Shown in pieces: positions 6,974 to 15,061 of a stretch of DNA of 21,092 bases. Within the stretch, counting starts at the first letter, position 1. The number at the start of each line of letters is the position of its first letter. The stretch is from assembly GCA_041389885.1 (NCBI GenBank), contig JAWKRB010000055.1, positions 1 through 21,092 of the forward strand. Direction: 5' to 3'. The position numbers and the translations under genes are program-made. The notes beneath the pieces were generated by a model. The model searched no databases. It had not been told where the DNA came from and saw nothing but the letters and a program-made list of their open reading frames with translations. This DNA comes from JAWKRB01 sp041389885 (lineage in GTDB: Bacteria > Myxococcota_A > Polyangia > Polyangiales > Ga0077539).

Positions 6974-7192
6974 ATGCTGACCGTCGAAGACATCGCCGAG
7001 CGCCTCGGGTGCTCGCCGCGCTGGGCTCGCGGCCGCTACGTGCTCGGCTGGCTCTGCCGGCAGCACGACTCCCGCGTCCCGCGCGTCTCGATGCAGCGCA
7101 CCGGGCGGCGCGGGCGCCCTCGCTACGTCGTCGAGCCGGAGAGCTTCGAGCGCTGGCTCTGCCCGGCGCCGCCGCTCGCCGAGGCGGCGTGA
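6974..7192 (+). CDS. Small helix-turn-helix DNA-binding protein (excisionase/AlpA-like)
   Basis: The ATG at 6974 has GGAG six bases upstream and gives a 72-residue product. The N-terminus, MLTVEDIAERLGCSPRWARG, is the helix-turn-helix typical of small MerR/excisionase-like proteins. The rest (GRPRYVVEPESFERWL) matches the wing and C-terminal helix these domains use to read DNA. Earlier in-frame starts would add residues that do not resemble the family. The stop overlaps the start of the small terminase gene (TGATG). Being first in the late operon, it could be a regulator, or a packaging accessory that recognises DNA with the terminase. The domain call is fairly firm; the function is open. Confidence 0.7.
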   Translation: MLTVEDIAERLGCSPRWARGRYVLGWLCRQHDSRVPRVSMQRTGRRGRPRYVVEPESFERWLCPAPPLAEAA

Positions 7193-7674
7193 TGCCCCCG
7201 CGCGGTGTCACGAAGACCGTCGCGAAGGTGAGGCGAAAGACCGCCCTCGCCCTGCGGTGCGAGGGGCACACCTTCGAGCAGATCGGCTCCAAGCTCGGCA
7301 TCACGAAGCAGTCGGCGCACGAGGGCGTACAGAAGGAACTGCGCGCCGTCGCCGCCGAGCGCAAGGAGCTCGCCGAGCACCAGATCGACTTCGAGCTCTC
7401 GCAGATCGACACCGTGATCCGCGGCATGTCCCCGGCGGCCGCGAAGGGCGATGCCCGGGCGGGGATGGTGATCCTCAAGGCGATGGAGCGGCGCGCGCGG
7501 TTGTTGGGGCTCGACGCGCCCGAGAAGCACGAGCACCTGGTCGATGTCCGAAAGCTCTCCGATGCTGAGCTCGACGCCGAGATCGCTCGACTCGCGGCAG
7601 AAGCGGGAGCGCCTCGCGGCGCTGATGCAGGAGCGCCAGCGGCGGGCGCAGAGTCAGCAGGCCGCGGCGGGTAG
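7192..7674 (+). CDS. Terminase small subunit-like DNA-binding protein
   Basis: This 160-residue protein sits directly before the large terminase. Residues ~17-50 (KTALALRCEGHTFEQIGSKL and following) form a helix-turn-helix of the type used by terminase small subunits to bind packaging sites. The middle is helical (DFELSQIDTVIRGM...MVILKAMERRARLLGL), as in the oligomerisation part of these proteins, and LSDAELDAEIARLAAEAG resembles their usual C-terminal helix. The final 20 residues are Ala/Gly-rich and low in information. The start ATG overlaps the upstream stop by one base. The gene overlaps the large terminase by up to 130 bases, which is long; a later large-subunit start would shorten it. 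Function in DNA packaging follows from position and fold. Confidence 0.7.
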   Translation: MPPRGVTKTVAKVRRKTALALRCEGHTFEQIGSKLGITKQSAHEGVQKELRAVAAERKELAEHQIDFELSQIDTVIRGMSPAAAKGDARAGMVILKAMERRARLLGLDAPEKHEHLVDVRKLSDAELDAEIARLAAEAGAPRGADAGAPAAGAESAGRGG

Positions 7675-9085
7675 ACCGCTCACCGCGGAGCAGAAGCGCG
7701 ACCCGGTCGTCTTCGCCACCGAGGTCTGCGGGCTGAGGCTCTGGAAGCGCCAGCGCGACTTCCTTGAGGCGGTTCGCGACCACGACCGCGTGACGGTCAC
7801 CAGCGGTCACAAGACCGGCAAGAGCACCAGCTTCGCGGTCCTCGCGTGGTGGTTCACCTGCGACCCCGACGAGCGCCCAGGCGCGCGCGTCCCGATGACC
7901 TCCGCCAGCGCGCGCCAGGTCAAGAAGATCCTCTGGCGCGAGATCCGCGCCCTGTGGCGGCGCGCCGCGAAGCGCGGCTACCAGCTCGGCCCCGAGCCTG
8001 CCCTCGACCCCGAGACGGGCGTGCAGTGGGACGACGGCCGGGAGATCTTCGGCTTCACCGCGCGCGACCCCGAGAAGGCCGCGGGCACCTCGGGCGCGTG
8101 GCTGCTGTTCATCCTCGACGAGGCCTCGGGCATCCCCGAGGAGATCTTCGAGGCGATCGAGGGCAACCGCGCGGGCGGCGCCAAGGTGGTGCTCGCGTCG
8201 AACCCCACGCAGCAGTCGGGCGAGTTCTTTGAGAGCCACCACGCCAAGCGCAGGTTCTACCGGGCGCTGGAGATCAGCTCCGAGGAGGCGGCCGCGGTCG
8301 AGCCGCCGATCCCTGGGCTGGCCTCAAAAGCGTGGATCGCGGAGAAGCGCGAGGAGTGGGGCGAGGACTCGCCGCTCTACCTCGTGCGCGTGAAGGGCCG
8401 CTTCGCCCCCCAGGCCACCGACGCGGTGATCGGCCTGGGCCTCGTGCTCGATGCGGTCGAGCGCGGTCGGGGTCTGGTCGACGTGGGCGACGAGCGCCTC
8501 ACGGTGGGCTTCGACGTCGCGCGCTTCGGCGACGACGAGACGGTCCTCGCACCGCGGCGCGGGCGTCGGATCTACCCGCTCATCCCCATCGCCGCCGGCG
8601 ACGGGCCCGACACCGCGGCGCGCGCGATGGTCGCGCTGCTCGATGCGGGGCTCCTCGAGCCCGGCGAGCTGCCGCGCCTGGTGGTCGACGCGAACGGCGT
8701 GGGCGCGAGCGTCTTTGACGCACTCGTCCGCCGCGTCGACTGCGAGGCGGTGGCGGTGAACACGTCGGTCGCCGCGGCGAGGCCTGACGACTACCTGAAC
8801 CTGCGCGCGGAGCTGCACTTCGAGTTCCGCGAGTGGCTCAAGACCGGCGCGCTGCCTGACGACGACCGGCTGCAGAGCGAGCTCGTTGCGCCGAAGTACG
8901 CGATCGCCACCGGCAACCGCATCAAGGTCGAGTCCAAGGACGAGATCCGCAAGCGCCTGCGCCGCAGCCCTGACCGCGCGGACGCCGCGATGCTGTCGGT
9001 CTACGAGCCGAAGATCAATCGCGGCCAGGTCCCCGACCCCCCTCCCCACATCGACACCGGCGACCCGACGGCCGGCTTCTGCTGA
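7544..9085 (+). CDS. terL: Terminase large subunit (Mu gp28-like)
   Basis: This is the packaging ATPase and nuclease, 513 residues and uninterrupted. A Walker A-type P-loop SGHKTGKST lies at about residues 86-94 and a Walker B segment LLFILDEASG at ~186-195. The C-terminal RNase H-like nuclease shows its acidic residues in VGFDVARFGDDET (~321-333), VVDANGVGASVFD (~380-392) and the final SPDRADAAML (~476). The start is uncertain: ATG at 7544, 7562 or 7625 are all in frame and none has a strong ribosome site. In the cell it would cut concatemeric DNA and pump it through the portal encoded next. Family and role are firm; equivalence to Mu gp28 rests on the DUF935 portal that follows. Confidence 0.92.
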   Translation: MSESSPMLSSTPRSLDSRQKRERLAALMQERQRRAQSQQAAAGRPLTAEQKRDPVVFATEVCGLRLWKRQRDFLEAVRDHDRVTVTSGHKTGKSTSFAVLAWWFTCDPDERPGARVPMTSASARQVKKILWREIRALWRRAAKRGYQLGPEPALDPETGVQWDDGREIFGFTARDPEKAAGTSGAWLLFILDEASGIPEEIFEAIEGNRAGGAKVVLASNPTQQSGEFFESHHAKRRFYRALEISSEEAAAVEPPIPGLASKAWIAEKREEWGEDSPLYLVRVKGRFAPQATDAVIGLGLVLDAVERGRGLVDVGDERLTVGFDVARFGDDETVLAPRRGRRIYPLIPIAAGDGPDTAARAMVALLDAGLLEPGELPRLVVDANGVGASVFDALVRRVDCEAVAVNTSVAAARPDDYLNLRAELHFEFREWLKTGALPDDDRLQSELVAPKYAIATGNRIKVESKDEIRKRLRRSPDRADAAMLSVYEPKINRGQVPDPPPHIDTGDPTAGFC

Positions 9086-9097
9086 GAGCACGCACGC

Positions 9098-10580
9098 ATG
9101 GGCCTGATCCGAGACGCAGTGGCCGCCGGCTTCGAGGCCGCCGCGGGTTGGCTGCGCACGCCCGAGATGCCATCGCGCTCGGTGCGGGAGGACGTGGCGA
9201 TTCCCGCGCCGTGGCAGGACCGTGACGCCGGGGTGCTCGGCAACAGCGTCACGCCCGAGCGGATGACGCAGATCATCACGCGCCGCAACGAAGGGTACCT
9301 GCGCGACTGGGTCGACCTCGCTGACCACGCGCGCCGCACCTACCCCCACCTGCACACCCAGCTCACGGTGCGTGAACTCAGCGTCGTCGAGACCGAGTTT
9401 GAGATCGTCGCGGGCGAAGAGGGCGCGCCTACGAAGGCCCGCCGCGCCCGCGACGCCTGCGCCGAGCTGCACAAGGCTTGGGAGCGCGAGGGCCTGGAGA
9501 CGTGGCTCGCAGAGGTCGTCGGCGCGGCCTACTACCCCGCGGGCGCTCACGAGCTCTCCTGGGAGCGCGACGGCCGGCTCTTCGCGCCGGTGCGTTGGTC
9601 GCGTGTCGCCGAGCGGCGTCTCAGCTACGCGTGCGACCGCTACGACCCGGACCCCTGGGCCGTGCGGATCTACGACGAAGGCGATCCGACGAGCCCGTTC
9701 GGCGGGCTCTACGGCGAGAAGCTGAGCAGGTTCCACCCCGACAAGTTCCTGATCCACGAGCCCCGTGTCGCAGGGCAGCACCGCGCCGCCGAGGGACTCT
9801 TCAGCGTCGTCGGCTGGTACTGGCTGTTCGGCGTGTGGTCGTGGCGCGACCTGATGCGCTTGCTCGAGATGGTCGGGCGCCCCCCGATTGTCGGGTACTA
9901 CAGCGCCGGGGGCGCGAAGGCCGACGGTGCGCTCACGAAGATGAACGGCGAGCGCAACGCCACGGACAAGGAGATCGCCGCGGCGCGCGCGGCGGTGCTG
10001 GGGATGTCGAGCGCGCTGCGCACGGTGCTCCCCGACACGGTGCGCCTCGAGGCGCTGCGGTACGACATCCCCACGACGCCGACCCAGATCCTCACGCAGG
10101 ACCAGGTCGACAAGCTCATGTCGAAGGCCATCAACGGCACGGCCTCGGCGACCGACGTCGTCCCAGGCTCGCGCGCGGCGATGGAGGTGGCGAAGCGCGC
10201 GACATACCCACTGGCGCGCCGACTGCCGCCGCGCCGCGCAGGTGCTCACCGAGGTGTTCAGGCGCTTCGTGCGGGCGAACCGACGTGTTCGGCGCCGGGT
10301 GTCCGCTCCCACGGTGCGGGCCAAGGTCGAGGGCGCGATCGACCGCGGCGCGTGGCGCGCGGCATCGGTCTCTGCCCGCAAGGGGCGTTCGGGTGCCTCG
10401 TGCGTGGGCGCACCGCGAGCTGCGAGATCCCCGAGCCCACCGCGGACGAAGAGGTGCTCAAGCGCCCTCGCCTGCCGCCCTGCACAGCTCCCCGCGGGCG
10501 ACGCCACCGAGCGGCCCGCGCAGCTCCCTGACGACGGCCGCGGCGACGCTGCCGAGCCCACGAAGGACCCTGCCGCATGA
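9098..10580 (+). CDS. Portal protein, DUF935 (Mu gp29-like), with C-terminus scrambled by frameshifts
   Basis: From the ATG at 9098 the frame gives about 368 intact residues of a DUF935 portal, including RDWVDLADHARRTYPHLHTQ, HPDKFLIHEPR, WRDLMRLLEMVGRPPIVGYY and a late ...DKLMSKAINGTASATDVVPG. At about 10202 the frame shifts: QVLTEVFRRFVRAN is readable one frame over, VRVPRAWAHREL in another, the conserved ending IPEPTADEEVLKRP in the original, and a tail finishing at 10580 in the shifted frame. At least four to five indels are needed to restore one protein. The gene would form the dodecameric channel for DNA packaging and tail joining. Mu gene F-type minor head protein is not found after it. 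The identity is firm; whether the gene is functional depends on the indels. Confidence 0.85.
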
Positions 10581-12121
10581 AGTTCCGCCACCTCGCCTTC
10601 GGTCTCTGCGTCGCGCTCAGCGTGCCCCCCACGGACGCCGAGGGCGGGCCCTGGTGCGTGCTCGCCTACGAGGCAGAGCTCAAGGGTTACCGCCTCGCGA
10701 ACGGCCAGCACGCGCGGATCACCGCGGCGGACATCGACTCGATGGTCGCGAACTTCTCGCGCGTCCCCCGCGCGCCCCTCGTCGTCGAGCACGCCGACAC
10801 CCGCGAGGGGATGCCTGCCGAGTGGGCCGAGCCGCGTGGGCACATCGTCGCCCTGCGGCGCGGGACCTTCTCCCGCACGCTCTCGGACGGCACGACGAAG
10901 GTGGTCGCCTCCCTCGAGGCGCGCCTCGACGTGAGCCCCGAGGTCCGGCTTTCGATCACCGGCGATCCGGCCACGCAGACTCCGGCGAAGTGGGCCTTCT
11001 GTTCGATCACGACGGCGCGCGGCGTCGACGAGGAGACCGGCGCCGATCTCGGCACCGTGCTCTACAGCGTCTCGCTGACGGCGCACCCGCGCCTCGTCGA
11101 CCTCCCGCGGCTCGCGGCCTCCCAGGACCCCCGCGGGATGCAGGAGCATGGCTACTGGTACGGCGAGCTCAAGACCCGCGGCGACGTCGTGTCGATGCTG
11201 CGAGAGATCTTCGACCTCCCGGTCGTGAGCGGTGAGGCAGAGGTGCTCGCCGCGCTCACGCGCCTCGAAGGGCTCCTCGGCACGCCCGAGGATCAGAGCG
11301 GGGTCGACGGGGACGACATCGTTCACTCGCTGCGCCGCGCCCTGCGCCTCGACGCGCTCAAGACCTCTGCGGAGGTCGTCGCGGGCGTGCGCCAGGCGCT
11401 CACCGCGCTCCCCGCTGCCGAGGGTTCTGCCCCGGCCGAGATGTCCCGCGGCGCGGCCGCGGTGAACCCCGCCCCGAAGGAGGGCACCATCATGTCGAAG
11501 TTCATCGAGATGGCCGCGAAGCTGAAGCTCACCGCGGTCGCCACCGAGGAGGCCGCGGAGTCGGCCATCACGTCTCTCGCCCAGGACGGCGCCACCGTGC
11601 GCGAGGTCCTCGGGCTCAAGCCCGAGGTCTCCGTCGCCGCCGAGCTCGCGGCCATCACCGCCGAGCGCGCCGAGCTCGGCAAGCTCCGCGTCGAGGTCAC
11701 CACCCTGCGGGCCGACTCCGAGAAGCGCGCCGAGGCCGAGCTCTCGCGCCGCGTCGAAGAGGTCCTCGTCGCCGAGGGCGCCGTGGGCGACGAGAAGCGC
11801 CAGCGCGCGCTGCTCGCCTACGCGCGCACCGACCGCGCGGGCTTCGACAAGGACTACCCCGCCCCCTCGGTGCAGGAGCTCGCGCAGCGCGCGCAGGACC
11901 CCGCCCGCGCCGAGAACATCACCGGCCAGGGCGGCGCCAACGGCGCGAACGCCAAGGCCGCCGACCCGGTGAAGCGCGACGACGTGAGCGCCCGCGCTCA
12001 GTCCCTCCGCGCCGTCGCGCAGGAGTACGGCCAGACGCTCAGCACCCTCGACGCCCTGGAGATGATCCAGCGCGGCGCCACCCCCGACTCGCTCCGCGCG
12101 CAGTTCAAGACGCTCGGCTGA
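10577..12121 (+). CDS. Mu gpI-like head maturation protease with fused scaffold domain
   Basis: This is a 514-residue protein of the Mu I family. The N-terminal part has the family layout: a short LAFGLCVALS segment, GPWCVLAYEAELKGYRLANG, PLVVEHADTREG, DVSPEVRLSITGD and LYSVSLTAHPRLVDLPRLA. The C-terminal 200 residues are charged and coiled-coil-like (AAELAAITAERAELGKLRVE...) and fit a scaffold. An internal in-frame ATG at 11492 with a near-perfect ribosome site would make the scaffold separately. The start ATG overlaps the end of the portal frame (ATGA). The product would guide capsid assembly and then cleave scaffold and capsid proteins. The hydrophobic N-terminus is a family feature and not evidence of secretion. 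Confidence 0.85.
   Translation: MKFRHLAFGLCVALSVPPTDAEGGPWCVLAYEAELKGYRLANGQHARITAADIDSMVANFSRVPRAPLVVEHADTREGMPAEWAEPRGHIVALRRGTFSRTLSDGTTKVVASLEARLDVSPEVRLSITGDPATQTPAKWAFCSITTARGVDEETGADLGTVLYSVSLTAHPRLVDLPRLAASQDPRGMQEHGYWYGELKTRGDVVSMLREIFDLPVVSGEAEVLAALTRLEGLLGTPEDQSGVDGDDIVHSLRRALRLDALKTSAEVVAGVRQALTALPAAEGSAPAEMSRGAAAVNPAPKEGTIMSKFIEMAAKLKLTAVATEEAAESAITSLAQDGATVREVLGLKPEVSVAAELAAITAERAELGKLRVEVTTLRADSEKRAEAELSRRVEEVLVAEGAVGDEKRQRALLAYARTDRAGFDKDYPAPSVQELAQRAQDPARAENITGQGGANGANAKAADPVKRDDVSARAQSLRAVAQEYGQTLSTLDALEMIQRGATPDSLRAQFKTLG
11477..12121 (+). CDS. Nested scaffold protein (Mu gpZ-like) from an internal start
   Basis: AAGGAGGG at 11477-11484 is an almost ideal Shine-Dalgarno sequence placed 7 bases before an in-frame ATG at 11492, within the gpI-like gene. 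Translation from there gives a 209-residue protein beginning MSKFIEMAAKLKLTAVATEE. It consists of the charged coiled-coil region and the Ala/Gly-rich tail. In Mu and related phages, a scaffold is made from an internal start at the 3' end of the protease gene. The match here is in position, size and ribosome site, not only sequence. The feature start includes the ribosome site. Confidence 0.75.
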   Translation, partial: KEGTIMSKFIEMAAKLKLTAVATEEAAESAITSLAQDGATVREVLGLKPEVSVAAELAAITAERAELGKLRVEVTTLRADSEKRAEAELSRRVEEVLVAEGAVGDEKRQRALLAYARTDRAGFDKDYPAPSVQELAQRAQDPARAENITGQGGANGANAKAADPVKRDDVSARAQSLRAVAQEYGQTLSTLDALEMIQRGATPDSLRAQFKTLG

Positions 12122-12148
12122 TCCACCCCACCCACCAAGGACACGACC

Positions 12149-12598
12149 ATGATTGGACCCGTCCGCAGCCCGGCGCCCCAGAAGATCCGCGCCGGGATCA
12201 ACCGCTCCGGATCGACGCTGCGCAAGAACTGCATCGTCGGCTTCGGCACCCCCGACAACACCGGGGAGTTCGCCATCGACTCGCTGCACACGACCGGCGT
12301 GCGCAAGTTCGTCGGCGTCATCCAGCACGCCGTCGCCGACGACGGCGAGGTCGACGTCTACACCGAGGGCCAGCTCGTCGTGGAGAGCGACGGCACCGGC
12401 GTCATCGCCGCCGGTGACGAGGTCATCATGGTCGCGGGCGGCTCGCTCAGCGCGGGTGGCCGCGTCGCGAAGCTCCCCAGCTCGCCCACCCAGGGCACCA
12501 ACTACTACATCGCGGGTCGGGCCATCACCGGCGCGGCCGCCACCGCGGGAGCGGAGCTGGTCGTCGACTGGTCTCCCCTCCTCATGCAGGGCCAGTGA
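12149..12598 (+). CDS. Putative capsid decoration protein (DUF2190-like)
   Basis: This 149-residue, beta-rich protein lies between scaffold and major capsid genes, where Mu-like and lambda-like phages usually encode a capsid-stabilising protein. It shows the alternating pattern of small decoration proteins: GVIQHAVADDGEVDVYTEGQ, LVVESDGTGVIAAGDEVIMV and a late NYYIAGRAITGAAATAGAELVVDW. It has no membrane segment or enzyme motif. The start ATG at 12149 has AAGG upstream. The expected role is to bind the outside of the mature capsid lattice. The assignment rests on position and repeat style. Confidence 0.65.
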   Translation: MIGPVRSPAPQKIRAGINRSGSTLRKNCIVGFGTPDNTGEFAIDSLHTTGVRKFVGVIQHAVADDGEVDVYTEGQLVVESDGTGVIAAGDEVIMVAGGSLSAGGRVAKLPSSPTQGTNYYIAGRAITGAAATAGAELVVDWSPLLMQGQ

Positions 12599-12625
12599 GC
12601 CACGCGCTCTGAGGAGACCACGAAG

Positions 12626-13771
12626 ATGCTCATCAAGGACAGCAACCAGAAGATCCGCGCGAACCGCCCTGAGGGGCACGGCATGTGGGGCGGCGCCGCC
12701 GAGATCCTGCAGCAGCACGGCATCGACCCGCGCGACCACGCCGAGCGGATCCGCTCCAGCTTCGCCGCGCGCTCGACCGTCGTCGGTCGCCGCATGATCC
12801 CGCAGTCCCCGGCGCACGATGGCGTGCAGGAGCTCGCGATCGACCACAGCGACGTGATCCAGCGCGAGGTGCTCCAGCAGACCGCGCTCGAGGCCGTCGA
12901 CGCCGAGTTCATGGCCGAGGAGCTCGCCCCGTCGCAGCTCATCTCGATCAAGCAGGGCGTGATCTACCTCGACGACCAGGTCGAGGACCGCCGCCAGGTC
13001 GACGACTCGATCTCCACGCGCGGCAAGGCCACCGAGGTCAACGAGAACCTCTCCTCGGTGAACGTCGACCTGCAGCCGCACTCGCTCGAGGGCTCGCAGC
13101 CCCGGCGCGACGCGGCCATCGCCCCGATGCTCGCGAACTTCGCCCGCGTGGTCGACAAGACCAGCCGCAAGGCCAAGCTCCAGCACGAGATCCGCGTGAA
13201 GACGGCGCTCATGACCGTGGCCAACTACGCCTCGGCCAACCGGCGCACGCTCACGAGCGGCTTCGAGTGGAACGGCGGCGCGTCGGCCGACCCCCTCGCC
13301 GACATGCAGGCCGCGCTCGGCGCGATGTTCGGTCCCGTCACGCACGCTCAGATGAGCGAAGAGGCGTGGTACGCGGTGCAGCTCAACGAGTTCCTGCAGG
13401 GCATCCTGTCGGGCTACCAGGGCAACCAGGGCGTCATCCGCGTGATCGACTACGCGATGTTCTTCGGCATCGAGAACGTCCACGTCGACAAGCAGCGCTA
13501 CACCCCCATCGGCGCGTCGTCGCTCTCGAGGCTCTACGACAGCGACAAGATCGCGCTGCTCTCCGTGAGCGCGCGCCCCGACGCCCGGACCTTCCTTCGG
13601 AACTACATGTTCCGCCAGGGCGCCGGCGGCTTCGTGACCCTCACGTGGTTCACCCCCGACGGCTCGCACGGCACCGACCGGGTGAAGGTCACCTACGAGA
13701 ACGACCTCGTCGTGGTGGACAACACCTACGGCGCGACCGGCCCGGGATGCGGGCCTGACCGTGGCCTGTGA
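12626..13771 (+). CDS. Major capsid protein
   Basis: This 381-residue protein sits in the capsid slot, after scaffold and decoration genes and before head-tail joining genes. GAGGAG lies 9 bases before the ATG at 12626. Features fitting an HK97-fold capsid subunit are a charged N-terminal arm, a long beta-rich middle (ISIKQGVIYLDDQVEDRRQ near residues 107-125), a spine-like helical part with FARVVDKTSRKAKLQHEIRV, and a C-terminal domain ending TYENDLVVVDNTYGA. The final few residues (GPGCGPDRGL) look out of keeping. They overlap the next coding frame, which may reflect a further small indel near 13745. The exact Mu gpT relationship is not established by eye. Confidence 0.8.
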   Translation: MLIKDSNQKIRANRPEGHGMWGGAAEILQQHGIDPRDHAERIRSSFAARSTVVGRRMIPQSPAHDGVQELAIDHSDVIQREVLQQTALEAVDAEFMAEELAPSQLISIKQGVIYLDDQVEDRRQVDDSISTRGKATEVNENLSSVNVDLQPHSLEGSQPRRDAAIAPMLANFARVVDKTSRKAKLQHEIRVKTALMTVANYASANRRTLTSGFEWNGGASADPLADMQAALGAMFGPVTHAQMSEEAWYAVQLNEFLQGILSGYQGNQGVIRVIDYAMFFGIENVHVDKQRYTPIGASSLSRLYDSDKIALLSVSARPDARTFLRNYMFRQGAGGFVTLTWFTPDGSHGTDRVKVTYENDLVVVDNTYGATGPGCGPDRGL

Positions 13772-14228
13772 AGAACAGCGCGGGGACGGCCTCGCGCCTG
13801 TCACCTTCCTGCCCGACGCCGAGGAGATCGACCACGGCGACGGAACGGCGACGGTGTCGGCCCTCGCGCCCGACCCGGCGGAGTGGTCCGCGCGTCGTGC
13901 TCAGCTCAACACCGAGCCTGACAAGGCCAACGCCTGCGCGGCGCGGCTCGACGACGAGCCTCGGCCTCGAGCGCGCCCGCAGCGCCTCGGTGCGCGCCGA
14001 ACTCACCGAGACCCGCGAGCGCTTCCAGCAGGCCTGATGAGCGCGAGCGCCAGGTGCAAGCGCTCCTGGAGCGCGACCCCCGGCGTCGAGAGACCTCGAC
14101 GAAGCGAGCGCCCATCGCCGACGCGCAGCTCGTCATCACCCTGCGCGGCAAGCGCACCGAAGCTCATGCCCGGGGACCTGATCCCCGAGGGCACCGACCT
14201 CGCCACCCCCGCCCCCTGGGAGCTTCCG
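13761..14228 (+). pseudogene. Small structural gene broken by several frameshifts
   Basis: Coding character runs through this segment but changes frame repeatedly. A frame starting at GTG 13761 reads CEEQRGDGLAPVTFLPDAEE and ...QLNTEPDKANACAARLDD. The next frame gives LGLERARSASVRAELTETRE, ending at a stop at 14035. The third frame continues DERERQVQALLERDPRRRE and then IADAQLVITLRGKR. Read together these make one plausible coiled-coil-containing protein of roughly 150 residues between the capsid and the fibre-like gene, the place of Mu gp35-type proteins. I do not recognise the family. The segment could be a true pseudogene or an intact gene spoiled by sequence errors; intact neighbours and steady G/C third positions favour the latter. 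Confidence 0.5.
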
Positions 14229-15056
14229 ATGAGCAACCGTGAACCCTTCATCCTCGCCGAGGGCGGCGCTGAGGGGACCGTGCTGGCGAAGGTCGGCAAG
14301 GTCTTCAAGCCTGTCGCCCTCTCCGGCCCTCTCTCCGACGTCGCCGGCGGTCACGACCAACGACGCGGTGACCAACGCGGTGACGCGCGGATCACGCTCT
14401 CGCACACCACCAGCGGCGCCGCCGCGGCGGGGATCGGCGCCGGGGTCCTCCTGCGCGCCGAGTCGGGCGCGGGCACCCTCCGCTCCGCGGGCGGCGTGGA
14501 CGCGATCCACACCGACGTGACCGACGGCGCCGAGGTGAGCGCGCTGGTGCTCTCCGCGGGCATCGCGGGCTCGCTCCTCGAGGTCGCGCGCCTGGCCACG
14601 GTCGCCAGCGCGGTCAACGGCCTCTCGGTCACCGGCAGCGCCACCGGGGAGCCCGTGCAGCTCGGCGCGCGCGGCGCCGACACCGACATCACCATCGCGC
14701 TGGTGCCCAAGGGCGCCGGCGGCGCGATGCTGCTCGCGGGGAGCGGCGACAACGCCTTCGGGGTCACCACCGGCGGGATCCGCGTCGACTCGGCGACCGA
14801 CACGGGCGCCACGCCCACCGTCAGCCGCAACAGCGGCGTCGTGCGGGTGCAGAACGGCAACACCACCGTGACGGTCACCAACACCCTCTGCACGGTGGAC
14901 TCGAAGGTGTTCGCGCAGATCCGCAACACCACGACCAACGCGGTCTCGGTGCTCCGGGTGGTGCCCGGCGCGGGGAGCTTCGACGTGGTGCTCTCGGGCG
15001 ACCCTGGCGCGTCGCACGCCGACCTCGCGTTCTTCATGCTCCAGCCGGACGCCTGA
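14229..15056 (+). CDS. Fibre-like virion protein with compensated frameshift pair
   Basis: The ATG at 14229 has GGGAG about 7 bases upstream; an in-frame ATG at 14166 is the alternative. The protein is Gly/Ala/Thr-rich and beta-repetitive. Its beginning (MSNREPFILAEGGAEGTVLA) is followed by a stretch found widely in phage fibre-like and metagenomic virion proteins: TTNDAVTNAVT, then ITLSHTTSGAAAAGIGAG, then an AIHTDVTDGAEVSALVLS unit. Between about 14345 and 14392 this conserved stretch is read in the next frame, then coding returns to the first, so two opposite indels are present. The last third (TVSRNSGVVRVQNGNTTVTV onward) is again beta-rich. Likely a head or tail fibre or decoration; exact place in the virion is unknown. 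Confidence 0.6.
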   Translation: MSNREPFILAEGGAEGTVLAKVGKVFKPVALSGPLSDVAGGHDQRRGDQRGDARITLSHTTSGAAAAGIGAGVLLRAESGAGTLRSAGGVDAIHTDVTDGAEVSALVLSAGIAGSLLEVARLATVASAVNGLSVTGSATGEPVQLGARGADTDITIALVPKGAGGAMLLAGSGDNAFGVTTGGIRVDSATDTGATPTVSRNSGVVRVQNGNTTVTVTNTLCTVDSKVFAQIRNTTTNAVSVLRVVPGAGSFDVVLSGDPGASHADLAFFMLQPDA

Positions 15057-15061
15057 TCCCG

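Noticed and set aside
10577..10645. Signal peptide at the start of the gpI-like protease
   Set aside because: A hydrophobic LAFGLCVALS-like start is usual in Mu I-type proteins, and a scaffold/protease acts in the cytoplasm.
8324..13804. A 1,826-codon open frame on the - strand
   Set aside because: It is antisense to six recognisable virion genes, is extremely rich in Arg, Ala, Gly, Val and Leu, and shows no domain. In DNA where sense codons end in G or C, one antisense frame rarely meets a stop, so this is a composition artefact.
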